Assembly: GCA_001295775.1 (NCBI GenBank)
Contig: LJIA01000010.1
Span: 1 to 64,000 of the forward strand
Source: a beta proteobacterium AAP99
GTDB taxonomy: Bacteria; Pseudomonadota; Gammaproteobacteria; Burkholderiales; Burkholderiaceae_C
Direction: 5' to 3'
DNA length: 64,000 nucleotides
Shown: positions 59,658 through 64,000 of the stretch, in pieces
Numbering within the stretch: position 1 is the first letter of the stretch
How the letters are laid out: each line of letters starts with the position of its first letter
The notes under the pieces: model-generated
The model's database searches: none
Told to the model about the DNA's origin: nothing
The model's input: only the letters and a program-made list of their open reading frames with translations
Position numbers and translations under genes: made by a program

Positions 59658-60139
59658 GCAAGAAGATGACCGCGCTGGAGAAGATGCGCAATGCCAAGCC
59701 GCCGCACATCGTGCGCGAGCTGCCTGAGAAGCTGCGCAGCTGGTTGCGCGCGCAGCCCAGGCACGGCGGCACGATGGTGATCTCATCGCCCGTGGAGATC
59801 GATCACTTCATGCGCCAGGTGCCCGACGGCGCGCTGACCACAGCCGCTGATATTGCAGCCGTGCTGGCCCGGCGCCACAAGACGGACATTGCCTGCCCGC
59901 TGACCACCGGCATCTTCATCAACATCGCGGCCGCGGCGGCGTCCGAGCTGCGCACCGCCGGCGAGGTGAATGTCACCCCCTTCTGGCGCACGCTGAAGAA
60001 GGACGGTTCGCTCAACGAGAAGTACCCCGGCGGCACCGAGGCCCAGGCCCAGATGCTGCGCGCCGAAGGCCACACCGTGATCCAGAAGGGCAAGCGCTGG
60101 CTGGTGCAGGACTTTGAAGCCAAGCGCGTGACGCTGTAG
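59654..60139 (+). CDS. MGMT/Atl-like DNA-binding domain protein
   Basis: 161 aa. The segment PVEIDHFMRQVPDGALTTAA, DIAAVLARRHKTDIACPLTT and GIFINIAAAAASELR follows the layout of the DNA-binding domain of O6-alkylguanine methyltransferases and their catalytically dead Atl relatives. The PCHR active-site motif is not present (ACPLTTG instead), so repair by alkyl transfer is unlikely. TPFWRTLKKDGSLNEKYPGG and EGHTVIQKGKRWLVQDFE complete a family of small stand-alone proteins. The start overlaps the TfoX-type stop, suggesting shared translation. Confidence 0.6.
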   Translation: MSKKMTALEKMRNAKPPHIVRELPEKLRSWLRAQPRHGGTMVISSPVEIDHFMRQVPDGALTTAADIAAVLARRHKTDIACPLTTGIFINIAAAAASELRTAGEVNVTPFWRTLKKDGSLNEKYPGGTEAQAQMLRAEGHTVIQKGKRWLVQDFEAKRVTL

Positions 60140-60148
60140 AAAGCCAGG

Positions 60149-60752
60149 ATGCGCCGCGCAGATCGCTTGTTTCAAATCGTCCAGTATCTACGGAGCAGCG
60201 CCGGAGCGCGGGGCGAGGGGCCCCGGCCGCAGGCTGGGGATCGACCAGCGCAGGCGAACACGTGCCGCGCGCGAGCAGCAAGAACCTTGGAGCGAACCAG
60301 TGCGCAGAGCTGACCGGCTCTTTCAGATCGTGCAGTACCTGCGCGGCAGCGCCGGAGCGTGGGGCGAGGGGCCCCGGCCGCAGGCTGGGGATCGACCAGC
60401 GCAGGCGAACACGTGCCGCGCGCGAGCAGCAAGAACCTTGGAGCTAACCTGTGCGCAGAGCTGACCGGCTCTTTCAGATCGTGCAGTACCTGCGCGGCAG
60501 CGCCGGAGCGTGGGGCGAGGGGCCCCGGCCGCAGGCTGGGGATCGACCAGCGCAGGCGAACACGTGCCGCGCGCGAGCAGCAAGAACCTTGGAGCTAACC
60601 TGTGCGCAGAGCTGACCGGCTCTTTCAGATCGTGCAGTACCTGCGCGGCAGCGCCGGAGCGTGGGGCGAGGGGCCCCGGCCGCAGGCTGGGGATCGACCA
60701 GCGCAGGCGAACACGTGCCGCGCGCGAGCAGCAAGAACCTTGGAGCTAACCT
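60149..60752 (+). repeat. Four 151-bp tandem units copying the start of the next gene
   Basis: Units begin at start codons at 60149 (ATG), 60300, 60451 and 60602 (GTG); the real regulator gene starts exactly one period later at 60753. Each unit has about 48 bases matching the gene's first 16 codons (RRADRLFQIVQYLR), then about 103 bases ending in a ribosome site (ttggagc). The frame from each start reads 54 codons and stops at a TGA 11-13 bases inside the next unit, overlapping its start. In unit 1 the 48-base head differs by many synonymous changes, while the other bases are almost identical. Confidence 0.95.
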
Positions 60753-61487
60753 GTGCGCCGTGCTGATCGACTCTTCCAGATCGTGCAGTACCTGCGCGGC
60801 AGGAGATTGACCACCGCCCGCCAGCTCGCCGAGTGGCTGGAGGTCAGTGAGCGCACGATCTACCGCGACGTGGCGGATCTGATCGCAAGCGGTACGCCGA
60901 TCGAAGGCGAGGCGGGCGTGGGCTACCGCCTGGCGGCGGAATACGACCTGCCGCCGCTGATGTTCAGCTACGACGAGATCGAAGCGCTGGTGGCCGGCAT
61001 CCGCATGACGCAGGCCTGGGGTTCGCCCGCGCTCAAGAAGGCGGCGGAATTGGCGCAGGCCAAGATTGCCAGCGCGCTGCCCAAGGACAAGCGCATCGTG
61101 CTCGAACGCACGCCGCTTTTTGCGCCGGACTACTTCATCGACAAGCTGGTGGGCGAGCGCTTGGACGTGATCCGCGAGGCCATCCGCACGCACGAGGTGC
61201 TCACGCTGGACTATGCCGACATGCGCGGCATCCCGAGCCACCGGGACATTCGCCCCCTGGCCTGCGCCTTCTGGGGTGGCACCTGGAGCGTGGCGGCGTG
61301 GTGCGAGCTGCGCGTGGGCTTTCGCGCCTTCCGGCTGGACCGCATTCGTGCGCTGACGCGCAGCGGCCGCCGCTTTGCCGACGAACCGGGCAAGACCTGG
61401 GCGGACTATCAGCGCTTGATGGAAGCCGAGATCAACAGCGGCGAAGCGCACCGAAGCGACGCCGCCGCGCAGGGCAGGGCGGCGTGA
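60753..61487 (+). CDS. YafY-type HTH/WYL-domain transcriptional regulator
   Basis: 244 aa from the GTG at 60753. The N-terminal winged helix-turn-helix is RRADRLFQIVQYLRGRRLTT, ARQLAEWLEVSERTIYRDVA, DLIASGTPIEGEAGVGYRL. A WYL-type sensor domain follows: PLMFSYDEIEALVAGIRM, HEVLTLDYADMRGIPSHRDI, RPLACAFWGGTWSVAAWCEL and RVGFRAFRLDRIRALTRSG. WYL domains bind nucleotides or other ligands and control DNA-repair and defence genes in many bacteria. Translation of the last upstream repeat ORF ends at 60766, inside this gene, so re-initiation could couple them. It is followed by a BON-domain gene 2 bases on. Confidence 0.9.
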   Translation: MRRADRLFQIVQYLRGRRLTTARQLAEWLEVSERTIYRDVADLIASGTPIEGEAGVGYRLAAEYDLPPLMFSYDEIEALVAGIRMTQAWGSPALKKAAELAQAKIASALPKDKRIVLERTPLFAPDYFIDKLVGERLDVIREAIRTHEVLTLDYADMRGIPSHRDIRPLACAFWGGTWSVAAWCELRVGFRAFRLDRIRALTRSGRRFADEPGKTWADYQRLMEAEINSGEAHRSDAAAQGRAA

Positions 61488-61489
61488 GC

Positions 61490-62026
61490 ATGTGGCGGTA
61501 CGCAGCCTTGGCCCTGCTGGTGGCGGGCTTGAACGCCAGCCCCGCGATCGCGCAGGACGCTGCGGCTGCGCCCGGTGACGCGGGCAAGCCAGTCGCAAAG
61601 GCTGACCCCTGGGGGCCGTTGATCAGCCAGGCTGTGATCTGCCCGCCTGTGCCGGACCCGCGCCCGAGCGCCGCCGAGCTGCAAGCCCAGGCCCACTGGC
61701 GCGCCGAGACCGGAACGACCTGCTGGTGGACGGGGCAGTGCCTCCTGCCCAACAGCTATCAATACGACGCGCTGATCTTCGATGCGCTCAAGCGCGCACT
61801 GCAGTTCCGTCGTGCCGAGCTGAGGGGTGCCACGGTCTGGGCGCTTGTGCAGCGGCGCACGGTCACCTTGCAGGGCTGCGTTCAAAGCGCGGCGCAGGCG
61901 GCGCAGATCGAGGCGTTGGCGCTGCGGGTGGAAAGCGTGGAAGCCGTGATCAATCAGTTGCAGATCGGGCCGATGCCGCCGCTGCAAAAGCATCCCGCAA
62001 GCAGGACGGTGGAAGAAAAGAAGTAG
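61490..62026 (+). CDS. Exported BON-domain-like protein
   Basis: 178 aa from the ATG at 61490, 2 bases after the WYL gene stop. Sec signal (YAALALLVAGLNASPAIA, cleavage near IAQD). The C-terminal half resembles a BON domain: ALIFDALKRALQFRRAELRG, TVWALVQRRTVTLQGCVQSA and ALALRVESVEAVINQLQIGP, with the conserved alternation leading to VxxVxNxL-type motif VEAVINQL. The middle has a Cys-rich segment (TGTTCWWTGQCLLP). BON proteins bind phospholipids or act at the outer membrane. It may be translated with the regulator gene. Confidence 0.7.
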   Translation: MWRYAALALLVAGLNASPAIAQDAAAAPGDAGKPVAKADPWGPLISQAVICPPVPDPRPSAAELQAQAHWRAETGTTCWWTGQCLLPNSYQYDALIFDALKRALQFRRAELRGATVWALVQRRTVTLQGCVQSAAQAAQIEALALRVESVEAVINQLQIGPMPPLQKHPASRTVEEKK

Positions 62027-62114
62027 CGTGTCCCATGACGCAGTAGCGCTGCCCGGAGCATGCAGCGCGGCGATATAGTCGCCAGCCAGTCGCCCCTCAT
62101 CCTTTGCGCCAGCC

Positions 62115-62606
62115 ATGAGCAAGACCAAGCACGTCTCCGAAACGCCCGCCACGCAGATGCTGCGCAAGGCGGGCGTGGCATTCGGCGAGCATCCGTATGA
62201 CTATGTCGAGCACGGCGGCACCACCGAAAGCGCGCGTCAGCTCGGTGTGGACGAGCATGCAGTCGTCAAGACGCTCATCATGGAAGACGAAGCCGCCAAG
62301 CCGCTGGTGGTCCTGATGCACGGCGACAAGACCGTCTCCACCAAGAACCTCGCACGCCAGACAGGCCGCAAGCACATCGAACCCTGCAAGCCCGAGGTGG
62401 CGCAGCGCCACACGGGCTACATGGTGGGCGGCACCTCGCCCTTTGGCACCAAGCGGCAGATGCCCGTTTACGTGCAGGCCAGCGTGCTGGATCTGCCGAC
62501 CATCTACATCAATGGCGGCCGGCGCGGCTTTCTCGTCTCGATCGCTCCGCAGGTGCTGACCGGTCTGCTCAAGGCCCAGAGCGTGGACTGCGCGCTGGAC
62601 GCCTGA
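62115..62606 (+). CDS. ybaK: Cys-tRNA(Pro)/YbaK-type deacylase
   Basis: 163 aa. Trans-editing enzyme that hydrolyses Cys-tRNA(Pro) and related mischarged tRNAs. YbaK/ProX fold: TPATQMLRKAGVAFGEHPYD, YVEHGGTTESARQLGVDEHA, VVKTLIMEDEAAKPLVVLMH, GRKHIEPCKPEVAQRHTGYM and the catalytic-loop VGGTSPFGTKRQMPVYVQAS. The Lys in VVKTLI is the family's key residue. Length matches bacterial YbaK. It lies about 38 bases before plsY on the same strand. Confidence 0.93.
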   Translation: MSKTKHVSETPATQMLRKAGVAFGEHPYDYVEHGGTTESARQLGVDEHAVVKTLIMEDEAAKPLVVLMHGDKTVSTKNLARQTGRKHIEPCKPEVAQRHTGYMVGGTSPFGTKRQMPVYVQASVLDLPTIYINGGRRGFLVSIAPQVLTGLLKAQSVDCALDA

Positions 62607-62643
62607 GCCTCCCCAACATCTCAACCAAAACAACAACGCACTT

Positions 62644-63246
62644 ATGCAAGCCACACTCATCAACCTCGGCTGGGTCATTGGCGCGTACCTGCTCGGCTCG
62701 CTTTCGTTCGCCGTCATCATCAGCCGCGTCATGGGCCTGAACGACCCGCGCACGTACGGCAGCAAGAACCCCGGCGCCACCAATGTGCTGCGCAGCGGCA
62801 ACAAGGCGGCAGCCGTGCTCACGCTGCTGTTCGACGCGATCAAGGGTTGGGTGCCTGTGTTCTTCGCCATCCGCTTCGAGCTGCCGGACGGCTGGGTGGC
62901 CGCGGTGGCGCTCGCCGCCTTCCTCGGCCACCTCTACCCGGTGTTCTTCAAGTTCGTCGGCGGCAAGGGCGTGGCCACGGCGCTGGGTGTGCTGGTGGGC
63001 ATCAACCCGCTCTTTGGCCTTGCGACGCTCACCACCTGGATCATCATCGCGGCCTTCTTCCGGTTCTCGTCCCTGGCGGCGCTGGTGGCGAGCATCTTCG
63101 CGCCGGTGACCTACCTGCTCTGGTTCGGCGCGGACGCGATCGGGCTGGCCGTGCTCATCATGAGCGGCCTACTGATCTGGCGGCACCGGCAGAACATCAG
63201 CAATCTCATGAACGGCAAGGAAAAGCGGCTGGGGGAGAAGGCGTGA
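62644..63246 (+). CDS. plsY: Acyl-phosphate glycerol-3-phosphate acyltransferase PlsY
   Basis: 200 aa membrane enzyme making 1-acyl-glycerol-3-phosphate from acyl-phosphate. Conserved loops are SLSFAVIISRVMGLNDPRTY, then GSKNPGATNVLRSGNKAAA, LGHLYPVFFKFVGGKGVATA and LGVLVGINPLFGL. At least five membrane helices are visible. Its stop overlaps the ATG of the amidase gene. Confidence 0.95.
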   Translation: MQATLINLGWVIGAYLLGSLSFAVIISRVMGLNDPRTYGSKNPGATNVLRSGNKAAAVLTLLFDAIKGWVPVFFAIRFELPDGWVAAVALAAFLGHLYPVFFKFVGGKGVATALGVLVGINPLFGLATLTTWIIIAAFFRFSSLAALVASIFAPVTYLLWFGADAIGLAVLIMSGLLIWRHRQNISNLMNGKEKRLGEKA

Positions 63247-64000
63247 TGGGGAAATTCAAGAGCAGCGTGGATCTGGTTGAAGAGAGTCTCGACCGCATCA
63301 AGAAAGTCGACCGCAGCGGGCCGACCCTGCGCAGCGTGCTGGAGGTGAACCCGGACGCACGGCGCTTGGCCAAGCAGCTGGAAGCGGACCGCAAGCGCGG
63401 CGATGAACTCGGCCCGTTGCATGGCGAGCCCGTGCTGGTGAAGGACAACATCGCAACCGCAGACCGGATGCAGACCACGGCGGGCTCGCTGGCGCTCATC
63501 GGTGCCAAGCCGCCGCGCGACGCGCACGTGGTGCATCGCCTGCGCAGCGCCGGGGCGCTGATCCTGGGCAAGGCGAACCTGAGCGAGTGGTCGAACTTTC
63601 GCGGCGCCAATTCCAGCAGCGGCTGGAGCGCGCGCGGCGGGCAGTGCCGCAACGCGCATGTGCTGGACCGCACGCCAAGTGGTTCATCCTCCGGCAGTGC
63701 GGTGGCGGTGGCGGCGGGGTTGGTGCGCTTTGCGGTGGGTACCGAGACGGACGGTTCAATCGTCTCGCCGGCCTCCTGCAACGGCATCGTCGGCTTCAAG
63801 CCCACGCTCGGGGCGGTGAGCCGTGACGGCATCATCCCCATCGCAGCCAGCCAGGACACCGCCGGCCCGATGACGCGCAGCGTGGAAGACACGGCCTGGT
63901 TGCTGGCGGGCATGGTGGGTGCGGATGTGCACGATGCCGCCACGAAGGGGCAGAAGCTTGCTTCAGCGGAGCTCATCCAGCTGGCCAAGACGCTGCAGAC
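63246..64000 (+). CDS. Amidase-signature enzyme, 5' part (runs off the right edge)
   Basis: The ATG at 63246 overlaps the plsY stop (TGATG), giving an open frame of 251 codons to the window end. Amidase signature residues: Lys66 in GEPVLVKDNIAT, the Gly/Ser-rich TPSGSSSGSAVAVAAGLV, and the nucleophile Ser171 in GTETDGSIVSPASCNGIVGF. GAVSRDGIIPIAASQDTAGP continues the family pattern. The N-terminus (LVEESLDRIKKVDRSGPTLR) fits secreted or cytoplasmic amidases of the GatA-like superfamily; no signal peptide is seen. Substrate unknown. Confidence 0.9.
   Translation, partial: MGKFKSSVDLVEESLDRIKKVDRSGPTLRSVLEVNPDARRLAKQLEADRKRGDELGPLHGEPVLVKDNIATADRMQTTAGSLALIGAKPPRDAHVVHRLRSAGALILGKANLSEWSNFRGANSSSGWSARGGQCRNAHVLDRTPSGSSSGSAVAVAAGLVRFAVGTETDGSIVSPASCNGIVGFKPTLGAVSRDGIIPIAASQDTAGPMTRSVEDTAWLLAGMVGADVHDAATKGQKLASAELIQLAKTLQ

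Noticed and set aside
60262-60749. Frames of 60-90 residues in the 151-bp array, including minus-strand ones
   Set aside because: They are translations of repeat DNA in shifting frames; only the short frames starting at the copied start codons are worth testing, and not as proteins.
2786-63826. Many long open frames on the strand opposite to clear genes, rich in His, Arg, Gly and Ala
   Set aside because: Typical of high-GC DNA, where third-position G/C removes stops on the opposite strand; none shows a family pattern or ribosome site.

Overview
The window is high-GC DNA, very probably from a chromosome of a Burkholderiales-type betaproteobacterium. This is inferred from gene content and order: recG followed by oxyR, dps and ubiA; a PutA without its own DNA-binding domain beside a divergent Lrp-type gene; an AlgZ/AlgR-like pair; and a glycolate oxidase operon. 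No rRNA, tRNA, CRISPR array, phage or intact insertion sequence was seen. Both ends cut genes: a lipoprotein gene at the left and an amidase gene at the right.

Layout. 1-10.8 kb: psd, miaB with a downstream acetyltransferase gene, an HNH gene, a 95-bp tandem repeat, a PhoX-like phosphatase, ridA, recG, an orphan Tdi1-type immunity gene and an FAH-family enzyme. 11-14.3 kb: oxyR, dps, ubiA and a hemerythrin. 14.3-19.9 kb: proC with two small TonB-domain proteins, then putA and its likely Lrp-type regulator. 19.96-22.1 kb: a visibly AT-richer type II restriction-modification module. 22-31 kb: small exported and membrane proteins, a TPR gene broken by a stop codon, a methyltransferase, an AerR-like cobalamin-binding protein, a lipase-like hydrolase and a LytS/LytTR two-component pair. 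31-45.7 kb: a GST, a FecR-TonB fusion, a three-gene amino/imino acid cluster, an M3 peptidase, a cobalamin adenosyltransferase, a D-lactate dehydrogenase-like flavoprotein and a PAS chemoreceptor. 45.8-52.2 kb: LysR regulator and a glcD-glcE-(enolase superfamily)-glcF operon. 52.2-53.7 kb: AT-richer small membrane-protein genes separated by a recurrent palindrome. 54-64 kb: a lipoprotein, lrgAB, three consecutive VOC genes, a TfoX C-terminal protein, an Atl/MGMT-like protein, a WYL regulator preceded by four 151-bp repeats, a BON protein, ybaK, plsY and an amidase.

The genes mostly serve separate house-keeping and catabolic roles: oxidative stress defence (oxyR, dps), proline synthesis and breakdown (proC, putA, Lrp), glycolate and lactate oxidation, and phospholipid synthesis (psd, plsY).

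The most unusual content is repeat DNA. (1) Four exact-period 151-bp units each copy the ribosome site, start codon and first 16 codons of a WYL regulator. (2) About twelve REP-like palindromes with the core CCGCTTGTC are scattered in both orientations. (3) Two copies of a ~123-bp palindrome have outer arms that differ between copies but still pair. (4) A cassette-like island carries GTGTCTGACCCCAT palindromes. All function calls rest on reading translated sequence, without database searches.
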